Shown here: one piece after another, positions 7,219 to 16,757 of the stretch
Numbering within the stretch: position 1 is the stretch's first letter
Layout: each line of letters starts with the position of its first letter
DNA from: Paraburkholderia dilworthii
Lineage (GTDB): Bacteria; Pseudomonadota; Gammaproteobacteria; Burkholderiales; Burkholderiaceae
Direction: 5' to 3'
Length of the DNA: 64,000 nt
Assembly (NCBI RefSeq): GCF_000472525.1
Contig: NZ_AWZT01000012.1
Coordinates: 86,319-150,318, forward strand
The notes under the pieces: model-generated
Seen by the model: only the letters and a program-made list of their open reading frames with translations
What the model was told of the DNA's origin: nothing
The model's database searches: none
Made by a program: the position numbers and the translations under genes

Positions 7219-8352
7219 TCAATAAGTACAGAAGCTTGTCGCGACGGCACTACCGGGTATGATGCTTCCGCTGCCATCCGTGATATAGACCGTCCATGGC
7301 CCGCTTCCGGTCGCTGGGTAGTTAGTGACGCGAGTCGGGTCGGTGTACATGCTCTGGCCCGACACCACTAGCTGCGGTGTCCCACCCGCAGGACAGTTCG
7401 GATTCGGCACGAACGTGCCGTTGCCGTTCGGTATCGCGGTATAGCCGTACCAGAGCTTGGGACCGCCGATTGGCATCCACTGCAGAACACCTGACACGCT
7501 TTGACAGGACAGCATCAGGCCCGAGTTGTCGCTCGCGCCCGTTATCTGGCTGATCTTCGGGCACGCCACTCGCGGCCAGCCGATGTTGCCCGTCGAGACA
7601 GTTGTGCCCGCGGAAACCGCGCCGCTCGCAGCCACCGCGCCAGTGGTCCCGATATTCGCCGCGCTGACCGTACCTTCGGCATCGAGGTTATGCACATTGT
7701 GAAGGCTGACGTGATTGACGTTCTGATCGCCGGTCCACGTCAGCGCGCCATCGCGTCGGATGTACACCGAGTTACCATCCGACGACGGGCCGTTGGTCGC
7801 GAGGACAGCGCCAGCCGGACTACCCGGCAAGGGGTTGGTTGCATTCCATGATCCGTTAAGCCCCGTTATGGTCCCCGGATTCGGCAGCTTCGAAAAGCCG
7901 AAGGCGTTGCCTCCCGCCTGCGCGATAATCGATGCGCCGATCGCGTCAGCGTTGCCACCGCGGGTTACGGGCTTCGACGGATACAGGACATAGCTCACGT
8001 GGCAGTCCCCTGTACCGACGGAACACGTCGATGGACCCACACTCATACTGATGACGTATGTGCCACCCCAAAATGGACCGTTCGCATGCGGCTGCTTCAC
8101 GTTGTTTTGGGTAAACAGCTGGTCGAGCGTGGGCAGATCTGTCGGGGGCACCACATCTACAGGACCGTTCTGCGTGAGCGCCGCGTAGTTTTTGGTTACC
8201 CAGTTACCGAGCGCCGCATTGATCACCGCCTCGTTCTGCCCCTCGGCCGTCAGCACCTGGTTGCGCCGCTTTGCTGCGTCCTCCTTGATACCGACGACCG
8301 TCATCAATGCCGCAGCGACCAGCACGACAACCATCTCAACGATGCTGAACAT
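7219..8352 (-). CDS. pilV: PilV-like minor pilin/adhesin
   Basis: 377 residues. The N-terminus MFSIVEMVVVLVAAALMTVV has the pilin-type hydrophobic helix with an early Glu. It is followed by KEDAAKRRNQVLTAEGQNEA, as in PilV of type IVb pili. The C-terminal 200 residues are Gly/Ser/Asn-rich beta structure with several Cys, expected for a tip adhesin. No prepeptide precedes the ATG, but the codons before it in frame would read R-A-P-G (see findings). There is no sign of shufflon repeats within the gene. It follows pilS by 11 bases. Confidence 0.75.
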   Translation of the reverse strand: MFSIVEMVVVLVAAALMTVVGIKEDAAKRRNQVLTAEGQNEAVINAALGNWVTKNYAALTQNGPVDVVPPTDLPTLDQLFTQNNVKQPHANGPFWGGTYVISMSVGPSTCSVGTGDCHVSYVLYPSKPVTRGGNADAIGASIIAQAGGNAFGFSKLPNPGTITGLNGSWNATNPLPGSPAGAVLATNGPSSDGNSVYIRRDGALTWTGDQNVNHVSLHNVHNLDAEGTVSAANIGTTGAVAASGAVSAGTTVSTGNIGWPRVACPKISQITGASDNSGLMLSCQSVSGVLQWMPIGGPKLWYGYTAIPNGNGTFVPNPNCPAGGTPQLVVSGQSMYTDPTRVTNYPATGSGPWTVYITDGSGSIIPGSAVATSFCTY

Positions 8353-8363
8353 ACCCGGCGCCC

Positions 8364-9002
8364 TTAGTTATTGTGAGTGGCGTACATGCCGATGCTCGCT
8401 GTGGCACCGGCCGAGGCGCATGCCGTACCTGCCGTCGCACCGCTAAACGGCGTGTCCGGGTCGTACACGGTTGTCCCGTTGACGGTCACCTTCGCATAAG
8501 CCCCAGCGACCGCACCGATCGACAGCGAGCACACCGTGCTCGGCACCGGATAAGTCACGATCATTGCGTCGTCCGTCGACGCGATCGTTCCGGGCACGGC
8601 GGTCACTGCACCGCCGAAAATTCCCGTCAGCGCGCCGGTGGACGTGTTCACGCGGGAATTCGCTGAGTCAAACGCATGGTTCTTCGCGAGCGTCTGTTGC
8701 GTCTCGCTTGAGAAATCGACGTCGCTCGAGGTGGCGTCCTGAATGCCACTACGAAAAAGCTGCGCTTCGCTCTTGAACTGATGCGCGTGGATGCGATCCA
8801 TCACGAATGACCGCCCCTGATAGACCACAAGCGCGAGCAGCGCCGCGCCCGCCATGACCGCCGCTCCCTCGATCAACGACAGTTCGCCCGACTGCCGGCG
8901 CCGACGACCCATCCTGAGGAGCGACGACTTCCGACCGGCTAGTGCAGGTGCGGCTACGGGGGTTGACGAATTGGTCTTCCGCTTCGCGGTGTTGTTAGTC
9001 AT
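8364..9002 (-). CDS. pilS: Type IVb major prepilin PilS
   Basis: 212 residues. A long basic leader (39 residues, ending GRRRRQSG) is followed by ELSLIEGAAVMAGAALLALV, which is a prepilin peptidase site and the hydrophobic assembly helix. The rest is a small globular domain with Cys residues that may pair (VCSLSIG, TACASAG). R64-type PilS pilins have similar size. The gene lies between pilR and pilV, as in IncI-type pil clusters. A prepilin peptidase (PilU) was not found in the window. Confidence 0.8.
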   Translation of the reverse strand: MTNNTAKRKTNSSTPVAAPALAGRKSSLLRMGRRRRQSGELSLIEGAAVMAGAALLALVVYQGRSFVMDRIHAHQFKSEAQLFRSGIQDATSSDVDFSSETQQTLAKNHAFDSANSRVNTSTGALTGIFGGAVTAVPGTIASTDDAMIVTYPVPSTVCSLSIGAVAGAYAKVTVNGTTVYDPDTPFSGATAGTACASAGATASIGMYATHNN

Positions 9003-9011
9003 TTCGGGTCC

Positions 9012-10142
9012 TCAGTAATTGGCGCCAGCCGACGATGACGAATCGAAGCTGACAGCACCGGTCGCGACGTACGAACCGATGCCGAAAACGAAAAAGAGTG
9101 AGACAGCAAAGCCGAGCAGCACGTAGTGCGTAATGCGGGCGTTGCGGCGGACCGTCGCAACAACGCGGTCCAGTGAGTTGCGACCGAGCGACTTGATCGC
9201 CTGCACGAACTGGTCACGACCGGCCGCGTCCGCGATCGTGTCCATCACCGTTTCGGAAAAGATGCCGGTGTCGAGTGCACGCATCGTCTCGTCCGGACGC
9301 TGGGTGAGCCTGCGGCCCATCCGGTTGAGGTGCCATTTGAGCCATGGATCTGCCGTCTTCGTGAGCCGGTCGAGCGACGCGCGCAACGTGAGGTTCGAGT
9401 CGAAGAGGCCTGCCAGCGAGACAATCAGCAAAGCGGCGCGCAGATCACGCCGGTTGCGCCACATCAGCGGCATGGAATCGACCTTGTTCCGTAGGTGCCC
9501 GGTCCAGCGCTTGAGTGTATGAAAATAGCCGAAGACAATCCCGCCGACGATCGAGCCGCTCAGCCACCAGTAGTGGTACGCAAAGCTGTCGAACGCATAA
9601 AGCGCCTGGGCAAACGGGGACCATTCCGAGACCGGCTTCGTATCGGCGACGGCCGGAAAGATCGTGCCGCCGAACAGCATCGCGTACAGGTACATGTAGA
9701 CGATGAGCAGCGCCGGGTAAGCCATCTGCAGTGATGTCGTCGTGGCCAGTACCGCTTTCGCGTTCGCCGCCATCTCCGCGAGCTCGAGGCCGCGGATCGC
9801 CGCATCCTGTTGCGTCGATGCACCGGCAATCTCCAGCAGCGCGTATTCGTCGGTCGGGATGTACGGCCTTATCGCGTTCGCGAAGTTGTCCCCCGCCACC
9901 ATCCGTTTGGCGATAGCCTGGAAGACTGGCCAAGCCAGTCCCTTGCGATTGCGGTGACGCTTCTCCAGCGTCGTCAGCCGCTCGAGCAGCGTCTCGCGAT
10001 TGCGCAGGCCTTTCGCGGCCACATCAAGCCGCGTTTCACGATAAAAGCCTTCCCGCAGTTTGCTAAATCGCCAGATCGCCACACGCATGCGTTCTTTCTG
10101 CGGCAGCATCATGAAGACTGTGTAGACGAGCCCCCTGATCAC
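9012..10142 (-). CDS. pilR: Pilus inner-membrane platform protein PilR
   Basis: 376 residues with two GspF/T2SSF-type helical domains and three predicted membrane helices (YPALLIVYMYLYAMLFG about 150-165; WLSGSIVGGIVFGYF; VLLGFAVSLFFVFGIGSY near the C-terminus). It forms the cytoplasmic membrane platform that works with the PilQ ATPase in type IV pilus assembly. Its start overlaps the pilQ stop by 4 bases, so the two are translationally coupled. Length and order match PilR of plasmid-borne type IVb pili. Confidence 0.85.
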   Translation of the reverse strand: MIRGLVYTVFMMLPQKERMRVAIWRFSKLREGFYRETRLDVAAKGLRNRETLLERLTTLEKRHRNRKGLAWPVFQAIAKRMVAGDNFANAIRPYIPTDEYALLEIAGASTQQDAAIRGLELAEMAANAKAVLATTTSLQMAYPALLIVYMYLYAMLFGGTIFPAVADTKPVSEWSPFAQALYAFDSFAYHYWWLSGSIVGGIVFGYFHTLKRWTGHLRNKVDSMPLMWRNRRDLRAALLIVSLAGLFDSNLTLRASLDRLTKTADPWLKWHLNRMGRRLTQRPDETMRALDTGIFSETVMDTIADAAGRDQFVQAIKSLGRNSLDRVVATVRRNARITHYVLLGFAVSLFFVFGIGSYVATGAVSFDSSSSAGANY

Positions 10143-12412
10143 GACGGCATCCTCCCGTCACGGTCTGCGAAAACCTTGTACTCGTCAAAAGAGCGCATCG
10201 TGGTATCGATGAAGCGCGGGTCGATGATCCCCTGCGACGCCTTGTAAAGGGCGTGCTCGTAGATCGTTTTTCCCGTCATGTCGTCATCGTCGAAACCAGA
10301 CACGCGTGTCGAACGCCAGACCTTCTCCGCGCCGCGCCAGTCGCGCACTGCCACATGGTCAAGAAACTCCAGCGTCGGCCGGAAAATCTCCATCGCTAGC
10401 GTCTGCCCCTTGGTGCCGGCAGCTACTTTGCCAGCGCGGGTGAAGAGGCCCTTCAGGCGGCAGTGCTCACAACCGGCTTCGTCGCGGCATGCCATCGTCG
10501 ACGTGTCGAGCCCGAACTTCTTCTCGAGCGTGTCGACCTGCGTTGCGCTCAGCACGTCGCGCGCGGGAACCTTGCAATGCGGGCACAGCAGCGGAATCAG
10601 CTTCTGATTGGCGACTGCGTTGACGAACTTCTCCGACGACATTTCGTCCATCGGCAACTGCAGACGGCCGCCTGCGAGCCGCATGAATGCGCCGATCGCA
10701 CTGTCCGCGTGGAGGGTTGTTCTGACCGGGTGGCCGGTCAGTGCCAGCTCCGCGACGAGAGCAGCCATCACGCGGTCGCGGATCTCATTGACGGTCAGGT
10801 CATCCGGGTCCATCCGCATCAGCGTGCGAATGACCTCGGCCCCTTTGCGACTCGCGTCCTCGTCCGACTCGTCCGGCCGGCGCGGAATCGAAATTTCCGA
10901 CAGCCACGGATGCGGGTACTCCGACGGTTCGCTCACGACATACTGCTTGCGCAGGTCGCGGGACGACAGCATGTAGGAAAGCGCGCGCAGCAGTGTCGAT
11001 TTCGCCGACCCGGTTTCACCTGTGAAGATCGATACCCCGCCACTTACATTGCACAACGAGTCGAGGATCTTCAACTGGCTGCGTGTGAGACCCATCTGGT
11101 CCGGCATCAGCAGTTTGAGATTCCGGAAATTGCCATCGAGCAGGCGTAGGGCGACATCGAAACCGCCAACCAGCGGCGAGCTTTGCCAGCGGATGTTGAG
11201 AATGTCCGTGTGCACAACGAGCGGGATCATGGCCGACTGCGGCGCGCTCGGCTGGAATGTCTCGCCTGAGTTCGTATTGCGAGCGACCAGGTCCTGATAG
11301 GACGCGGACAGTGCGCGACGCACCAGCGACTTGGACAGCTTGCGATAGGTGTAAAGGTCGCCGTTTACCCGGAAACGCACTTCGACATCATCGTTGAAGT
11401 CGCGGTACTCGTAGTGGACGTCGCCGGCGCCGTATTCGTGAGCGGCTTCAGCAACATCGCGAAACGTTCCAATCGCGCGCGACGTTTCGGGGACGATTGC
11501 CGCCGACCGATTGCGCTCGCGCCCGTAGATCGCGGAGATGACGGCCTCGACCGCGATCATCTCTTCATGCACCTTGATATCGGCGCGTTCGAGATCCTTC
11601 AGGTACGTCGGATAGAGCGCCGACTCGTGGAACGCCTGGGTCGTCACGACGATCGCCATGCCCGCCTGCACTTCGACTGCCACGAACTCGCGGCGAGCCG
11701 CATCAGTGATGCGCAGCGTTGCATCGGTCCCGCGCTCGCTCAGGATGCGCTTGAATGCGAGCGCTTCGGCCGACGGCAGTTGCGGCAGCCCAACCGGGAT
11801 CAATTCCGGTTCCTGTTGCACTACCGGCTCGGCATGCGCATGAATTTCGTGCACCCCGTCTGCCAGCGGTGAAGATGTGTTCAGATAATCCAGCTCGGGC
11901 GACTCCGGCTTCGTGCGCAGGTCAGCCTCTGGATAAGCTGGACGACGCGCATCCCCGGCGGCGACTTCGACCGTTGCCTCTATGTTGATCGTCGACGTTG
12001 CAGGCGCAGCTTCGGCAGGACTGGCAGAGAATCCCGTTTTGCCGTCATCTACTGGCCGCTCGTCTGCTCTCGCCGACGGTTCGTTCATGTGGTCGAACGG
12101 CCGGGCGTCCGGTGAATGCAGAAAATCCGGATTGCCGTCCTCGTGCGCGTCGACGTCACTGATGTCGGCCATCCGCAGGCGCATACCGAGCGTCATCGGT
12201 TGCCCCGGCTTTGCTTCAACCGGTTCGGCTTTCACCTTCGTGCTTTTCTTGCTGAAGCGCGGTTCACGATTAGCGGCATCCAGCTTGTCCGACCCGGCAA
12301 TGGGCATGGACGACGCCGAGTCCTCCGAGAAACCCGCCCGGAACGCGCGCAAGCGTCCGAAGATGCCGCCAGTGGACGGCTCGTTCTTTTCGATTCCAGA
12401 AAACATACTCAT
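10139..12412 (-). CDS. pilQ: Pilus assembly ATPase PilQ (GspE/PilB family)
   Basis: 757 residues, longer than usual because of a ~210-residue low-complexity N-terminal part. The ATPase core starts near residue 315. The Walker A is GETGSAKST (464-472), with Ala where the family has Gly before Lys. The Asp/Glu-box reads VNEIRD (541-546) where most have GEIRD. The His box TTLHADS is intact. A Cys4 site (CPHC ... CEHC, about 608-655) is present, as in other GspE ATPases. It should power pilus extension with PilR. It is 16 bases after pilP and overlaps pilR. The altered P-loop may lower activity. Confidence 0.85.
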   Translation of the reverse strand: MSMFSGIEKNEPSTGGIFGRLRAFRAGFSEDSASSMPIAGSDKLDAANREPRFSKKSTKVKAEPVEAKPGQPMTLGMRLRMADISDVDAHEDGNPDFLHSPDARPFDHMNEPSARADERPVDDGKTGFSASPAEAAPATSTINIEATVEVAAGDARRPAYPEADLRTKPESPELDYLNTSSPLADGVHEIHAHAEPVVQQEPELIPVGLPQLPSAEALAFKRILSERGTDATLRITDAARREFVAVEVQAGMAIVVTTQAFHESALYPTYLKDLERADIKVHEEMIAVEAVISAIYGRERNRSAAIVPETSRAIGTFRDVAEAAHEYGAGDVHYEYRDFNDDVEVRFRVNGDLYTYRKLSKSLVRRALSASYQDLVARNTNSGETFQPSAPQSAMIPLVVHTDILNIRWQSSPLVGGFDVALRLLDGNFRNLKLLMPDQMGLTRSQLKILDSLCNVSGGVSIFTGETGSAKSTLLRALSYMLSSRDLRKQYVVSEPSEYPHPWLSEISIPRRPDESDEDASRKGAEVIRTLMRMDPDDLTVNEIRDRVMAALVAELALTGHPVRTTLHADSAIGAFMRLAGGRLQLPMDEMSSEKFVNAVANQKLIPLLCPHCKVPARDVLSATQVDTLEKKFGLDTSTMACRDEAGCEHCRLKGLFTRAGKVAAGTKGQTLAMEIFRPTLEFLDHVAVRDWRGAEKVWRSTRVSGFDDDDMTGKTIYEHALYKASQGIIDPRFIDTTMRSFDEYKVFADRDGRMPS

Positions 12413-12428
12413 GGGTCAGCGTCCCTTG

Positions 12429-13214
12429 TTAGCGAGCAATAGCGGAAAGAGGAATGTTCGGAGGCAGCGGGCCCGACAGATCCGGCAAACCTCGAACCGC
12501 CAGCCCGCTCACCCCCGATTGCTGGACGTCCTGCGCGGGGGTGCCCCCAACTATCGTTTCAGTCCAGGTGCGCGCGCCCTTGCCTGTCCCGTCAGCAACG
12601 GTCACCACGAACCCGTCGACGCGCTTCACAGTCCAGCCGTTAAGAAGCCTGGCGCCGACGTGTGCGGGATACGATGCATTGCGGTACTCGTAGAGCACCG
12701 ACTGTCCGCTCATGTCGCTGAAGGCGCCAACAAACCGCACAGGCTCCGCGCGCGAACGAACGGGCGCAGGCTTGCTATTCACGGGGGGTGCAGGAGCAGT
12801 GGCGGGCGCCACCGCCGGAGCAGCACCATTCAAAGCCACACCACCGGGCAGCGCGCTCCCGTTGCCCGCCAGTTGCCGCGCGATGGACGAACGCGCGATC
12901 CGGTCCACATCCTCGATGGAAAGGCGGGACTCTGACGGCACAGTCGCCGACGCCGACGCCGGCGCAGCGGAAACAGACGTGGCGGTTGCGGACTGTGACG
13001 CTGTGGACTGTGGGACTGCGGCCTGCGAGGCCACGCTCGTATGCGCAGTTGCATCAGCCGCCGGCGATTCCGTGCTCAGATCGAGGTCCGCGGACGGCAC
13101 ATGTGAGCCGACTGACTGTGGCTGCACCGTCTTCGTCTTTGGCTGGGCATGGACGGCGACCGAAGCAACCATCAAGGCGCACGCGAGCGCCGGCAGGACT
13201 TTAGTTGAGAACAT
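12429..13214 (-). CDS. pilP: Type IVb pilus protein PilP
   Basis: 261 residues from the ATG at 13214, which overlaps the last 14 bases of pilO. It has a signal peptide (LPALACALMVASVAVHA), a long Ala/Ser/Pro/Thr-rich linker, and a folded C-terminal domain (about 160-225: RFVGAFSDMSGQSVLYEYRN, NGWTVKRVDGFVVTVAD) typical of PilP periplasmic proteins that bridge the inner membrane and the secretin. Gene order pilN-pilO-pilP-pilQ supports the call. Confidence 0.75.
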   Translation of the reverse strand: MFSTKVLPALACALMVASVAVHAQPKTKTVQPQSVGSHVPSADLDLSTESPAADATAHTSVASQAAVPQSTASQSATATSVSAAPASASATVPSESRLSIEDVDRIARSSIARQLAGNGSALPGGVALNGAAPAVAPATAPAPPVNSKPAPVRSRAEPVRFVGAFSDMSGQSVLYEYRNASYPAHVGARLLNGWTVKRVDGFVVTVADGTGKGARTWTETIVGGTPAQDVQQSGVSGLAVRGLPDLSGPLPPNIPLSAIAR

Positions 13215-14529
13215 AGTATTTGCCCCTGGCTGTGAAATGGATACCGTTCTGGACGACCGCCTCGCCGCTTTGCGACCTGTTCGCGCCGGCCTCTCCAAGC
13301 TTCAGCTCAACGGTCATCGTGTCCAGTGTCATGTTCGAAGGCAGCTTCGCCAGCAACGGCGATTGCCACCGGTATCCGCTGATGGTCCAGTCGCCCACGC
13401 GGATTAACCGCTCCGGGCGGGAGTCGTTAGCGCCCATCCGAGCCGCGAGGAGTGGCTTCGGGGGCTCGAGGTGTACGGTGTAACCGTAGCTGTCGAGTTC
13501 GAACGGCTTTGCGGAAAGCCTCTGTGGCGGTGTCTGCAAGGCTTCGATCAGCCCTTGCTCCGTGGGCCAGGTGCTCTGATCTTTCGCAGTCACGAACGCG
13601 ACTGTGGGAACATCAGGACCGCGCGCCCCTGCATGCAGTCCATCCGCATCGAAATGCAGCGGGCGCATCGACTCAGGCGCGGTCTGTCGAAGATCGTCGA
13701 AGCTGCCGCCGTAGCGACGCAGCGTCAGTGCGCAATAGCCCTGCGTGCCGCACACCGCCTTCTCGAACACAAAGCCTGCAACGACCGTCTCGCTGTTGCC
13801 GAGCGTCGCAAGCAGCGCGGGCGCAAGCAGATTGGCGCGCGGCATCTTTGCGGCGAACGTCTGACGCACCTGCGAGGCATACTTCTCCTCGAACGACGGT
13901 TCGCGCGGTGCGGGTGGCGGCGGCGGATTGAGAATGTCGACCAGTTCGATGCCACCAAAAATCACCGCGGCGCCAATGACCACGATGGGCACTATGGAAG
14001 GAACGCTGGCGGGCACCTTGCCAACGCGCGCGCTTCTTCGCGCATCAAGCAGCGCGGCCGCACCGAAACTCTCGTCGACGTCTCCCACGGCCGGCCCCGA
14101 GCCGAGCGTCGTGAGCGGCAGGTTCAGCTTCAGACATTCCTGCTCGATGGAGAGCTTCCTCTCGTGGACCTGCGGTACCGTGAGCACCTCATCGCTACGC
14201 ACGACCCCGCGTACAACGAACACGACGTGCACGCGCTGATCGTCCTGCAGCAGCACGGCCACAGCCGCCTTGCCCTTCACCCGGTCATGCTGTGCAATGC
14301 GCGCGGCGCCCGAGTAAAGCTTTGCACCCTTAAGCTCGGCCATCTCGGGCGCGCAGAACCCACCGATGACGTCCTTGCCGATCCTGTATTCGACATAGTG
14401 GGTCGCGCCGAAATCGTCGGCATAGCGACGGCGCTCCGCCCGCATCTGCTTCGACGGGTACGCGCGCCACTCGAGCCCGAAGATGAGACGCGCGTTCTTT
14501 TCGCGCGGCAGTGGATCCGTGATGTGCAT
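13201..14529 (-). CDS. pilO: Type IVb pilus protein PilO
   Basis: 442 residues from the ATG at 14529 (MHITDPLPREKNARLIFGLE), nine bases after the pilN stop. A frame continues upstream but overlaps pilN. A cytoplasmic domain of ~215 residues is followed by one membrane helix (VPSIVPIVVIGAAVIFGGIEL), a proline stretch, and a periplasmic domain ending with ARGKYYVLN. This matches PilO/PilO2 of R64-type pili, a bitopic inner-membrane component. Confidence 0.75.
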   Translation of the reverse strand: MHITDPLPREKNARLIFGLEWRAYPSKQMRAERRRYADDFGATHYVEYRIGKDVIGGFCAPEMAELKGAKLYSGAARIAQHDRVKGKAAVAVLLQDDQRVHVVFVVRGVVRSDEVLTVPQVHERKLSIEQECLKLNLPLTTLGSGPAVGDVDESFGAAALLDARRSARVGKVPASVPSIVPIVVIGAAVIFGGIELVDILNPPPPPAPREPSFEEKYASQVRQTFAAKMPRANLLAPALLATLGNSETVVAGFVFEKAVCGTQGYCALTLRRYGGSFDDLRQTAPESMRPLHFDADGLHAGARGPDVPTVAFVTAKDQSTWPTEQGLIEALQTPPQRLSAKPFELDSYGYTVHLEPPKPLLAARMGANDSRPERLIRVGDWTISGYRWQSPLLAKLPSNMTLDTMTVELKLGEAGANRSQSGEAVVQNGIHFTARGKYYVLN

Positions 14530-14537
14530 GAGCCCGC

Positions 14538-16166
14538 TCACATCGACGGGACGACCGAAGCCGTCAGCATGATCACTTGGAACGTCTTCGCCTTGTTCCA
14601 CAGACCCGTGATACCGGCGATGCCCCCATTCGTCGTGCTGTCGGCGTGATCGGTCATCTCGCCGTACAGCACGACCGTCTGGCCATCGGCCAACGCGACA
14701 ATCTGATCGTCCTTGCTGCCCACGGTGTGTGCAAGCTGGATCGTCTGCTGCGTCTGGCCAGAGCCGACCGACTTCTCGGTGAAGGGGCCGTTCAGCTTCG
14801 AACTGTCGCTCCAGTACGCGAGCACGATCTGGTTGTGATCGTTCACCGACGGCAGGATGTTCACGAAATCGCCTGTCGTCACGGTGCCCGGGTTCAGGCC
14901 GGGAACGCCGCCCGACGTCGCCGTCAGGCTGCCTGCGGAGGACGTCGTCGAGCGCAGGTAGTCGTCGCTCTGGAACGAAGCGATGGACACTGGCAGGCCA
15001 TTGAGCGTGAGCTTGGTCTGCGTGTTGTCCTGCACTGTGCGCCCGTACTGGTTGAGTGCGTTGATGACCGCATTGGTGCCGGAGAACGGCGCATTCGGGC
15101 GCAACACGGACATGCCGAGCGTGCCACCACCGGACGACAGCGACGTGGGCGACGTAAAGCTGATCGCGTACTTGGCGAGGCCGCCCTCAATTGCGTTGAA
15201 CACGACATCGGCATTGGCGCCTGCCTGGCTGCCGCGGTTCAGTGCAATTTGCAGGGTACGCACGCGGATTGCGACCTGACGCGTCGATACCGCGTTTTCC
15301 TGCGCGAGCAGCTTGCCCATCGCATCTGCGGCCTCGCGCGTGTCGTGGACCATGACCAGACGGCTTTGCGGATTGACGTTGACGCTGCCCATGGGCGAGC
15401 GCAGCTTGTTCAGCGCGTCCGTGATCGACTGGATCTGATCGAACTCACCCTGACGGCCCGTCGAGGTCTGCGCCGAGAAAGAACCCGTGTCACCGCTTCC
15501 TCCACCACCGCTGCCATTCGACTGGTTGCCGGTCGAGGTGTCCATGCCCTTGGACATGGTGGACTTGATGGAGACCTTGCCCGGAATCGCGGCAATCTGG
15601 TACATGCGGGTCACAAACCGCGTGATATTGATGGTCGAGCCATCGAACGACCAGTCGAGCCCGAGATCCTGCGTCATGCGGGTCAGGTACTCGCCAGCCG
15701 GGCCGTCAAACACCTGCGCATAGCGGGGCTTCTCATAGTTGCTCGCGCTGTTGCCGCCTGGTGCGGACGACGACTTGCCACCCGACGATGCGCCCTCGCG
15801 CGGCACGAGCGAACTCCGCGGCACGAAGACGTCAGGGCTCAGATGAACGGCATAGCCTGTCGCGCCAGACACCAGGTTAGCGATCCGGTTGATGTCGAGG
15901 TTCGCGGGCATCGTGATGCGCTTCTCACGAAACGTCGCCGGCAGCGTCGCTTCATACGCGACCGGCACGAGGCGATCGCCGAGGAACGCCGTGGGCACAT
16001 CTTCAACGAGCGCCATCGAGCCGGGCAGGTTATTCATGGCAGCGCTGGCGGTGCTGTTTGCCGAGTCGTAGGCCGAATTGACATCGCCTTGCGTGACGGC
16101 GCAGCCGGCGATGACCAGCGCGCACGCACCAGCAGTCGCAGTCCTCAAGATGAAAGCGTGGCGCAT
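14538..16166 (-). CDS. pilN: Outer-membrane secretin lipoprotein PilN
   Basis: 542 residues. The N-terminus is a lipoprotein signal with Cys22 (ALVIAGC). The N-terminal periplasmic part (ITMPANLDINRIANLVSGAT) and C-terminal secretin domain (about 290-540, with SSGGGTLGMSVLRPN and VNILPSVNDHNQIVLAYW) fit the secretin/PilN family. It would form the outer-membrane pore through which the pilus exits. A Ser/Gly-rich insert lies between. It starts 3 bases after the TcpQ-domain gene. The ring presumably works with PilO and PilP. Confidence 0.85.
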   Translation of the reverse strand: MRHAFILRTATAGACALVIAGCAVTQGDVNSAYDSANSTASAAMNNLPGSMALVEDVPTAFLGDRLVPVAYEATLPATFREKRITMPANLDINRIANLVSGATGYAVHLSPDVFVPRSSLVPREGASSGGKSSSAPGGNSASNYEKPRYAQVFDGPAGEYLTRMTQDLGLDWSFDGSTINITRFVTRMYQIAAIPGKVSIKSTMSKGMDTSTGNQSNGSGGGGSGDTGSFSAQTSTGRQGEFDQIQSITDALNKLRSPMGSVNVNPQSRLVMVHDTREAADAMGKLLAQENAVSTRQVAIRVRTLQIALNRGSQAGANADVVFNAIEGGLAKYAISFTSPTSLSSGGGTLGMSVLRPNAPFSGTNAVINALNQYGRTVQDNTQTKLTLNGLPVSIASFQSDDYLRSTTSSAGSLTATSGGVPGLNPGTVTTGDFVNILPSVNDHNQIVLAYWSDSSKLNGPFTEKSVGSGQTQQTIQLAHTVGSKDDQIVALADGQTVVLYGEMTDHADSTTNGGIAGITGLWNKAKTFQVIMLTASVVPSM

Positions 16167-16169
16167 CGG

Positions 16170-16757
16170 TTACTCCTGGCAGTTGGCCGCGCGTGCCACG
16201 ACGCGGATGACGTTGTTCGAATGACGGCAGATGCGGGTCGGCACGCGCATGTGGTTGGTCGCTTTCATGACCTGAACAAGCACTGACGTGAAGTCGCCCG
16301 TGAACGTCGCGTTGAACTCGAGCGGCAGGTCATCGTCGACCTTCCACGCGAGTTGCCAGCCTTGGGTCTGTAACCAGCGGTCGAGGGCGTTGCGCAGATT
16401 GCGGTCCGATGGCGACACCGAAAACGTGAGTACACCGCCAGGCGCCGCGGCCGCTACCGTAGTCGTAGCCGTAGTCGTTGTCGCTGGCAGAACAACCGGA
16501 GCCACGGCCATCGAAACGGGCGCGGTGGACGGTGGCAACACCGACCCGCTCACAGCCGCTGCGGGAGCCTCACCGGGCACGTTGCCGGCCGGCGCACCTG
16601 AAAGGACCTGCCAGCCGTCGCCTGCCGGCGCGGCGATGCGCGACGGGCTCGGATCGGTCGCTGCGCGCGTCCATGCGGGCCCGGCGATGAGCAGGATTAC
16701 GGCGAGAACACGCGCCACCACGCGCGCCCGGTCGTTACGTTCGATGGTCACATTCAT
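16170..16757 (-). CDS. TcpQ/PilL-like periplasmic pilus protein
   Basis: 195 residues with a signal segment (RVLAVILLIAGPAWTRA), a Pro/Ala/Thr linker, and a C-terminal ~85-residue domain (TFSVSPSDRNLRNALDRWLQ, QGWQLAWKVDDDLP, FTGDFTSVLVQVMKA) like the TcpQ / toxin co-regulated pilus domain found in PilL. These proteins help the secretin reach or stay in the outer membrane. It lies directly before pilN. A related segment occurs in the middle of the 17185-18492 product. Confidence 0.65.
   Translation of the reverse strand: MNVTIERNDRARVVARVLAVILLIAGPAWTRAATDPSPSRIAAPAGDGWQVLSGAPAGNVPGEAPAAAVSGSVLPPSTAPVSMAVAPVVLPATTTTATTTVAAAAPGGVLTFSVSPSDRNLRNALDRWLQTQGWQLAWKVDDDLPLEFNATFTGDFTSVLVQVMKATNHMRVPTRICRHSNNVIRVVARAANCQE

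Noticed and set aside
7219..8352. Shufflon at the pilV 3' end
   Set aside because: No inverted 19-base recombination repeats, no alternative C-terminal cassettes and no rci gene beside it.
13471..14649. 392-codon plus-strand frame opposite pilO
   Set aside because: Antisense shadow with Arg-rich low-complexity translation; pilO is well supported.
14577..16286. 569-codon plus-strand frame opposite pilN
   Set aside because: Antisense shadow of a GC-rich secretin gene; Arg/His-rich translation without motifs.
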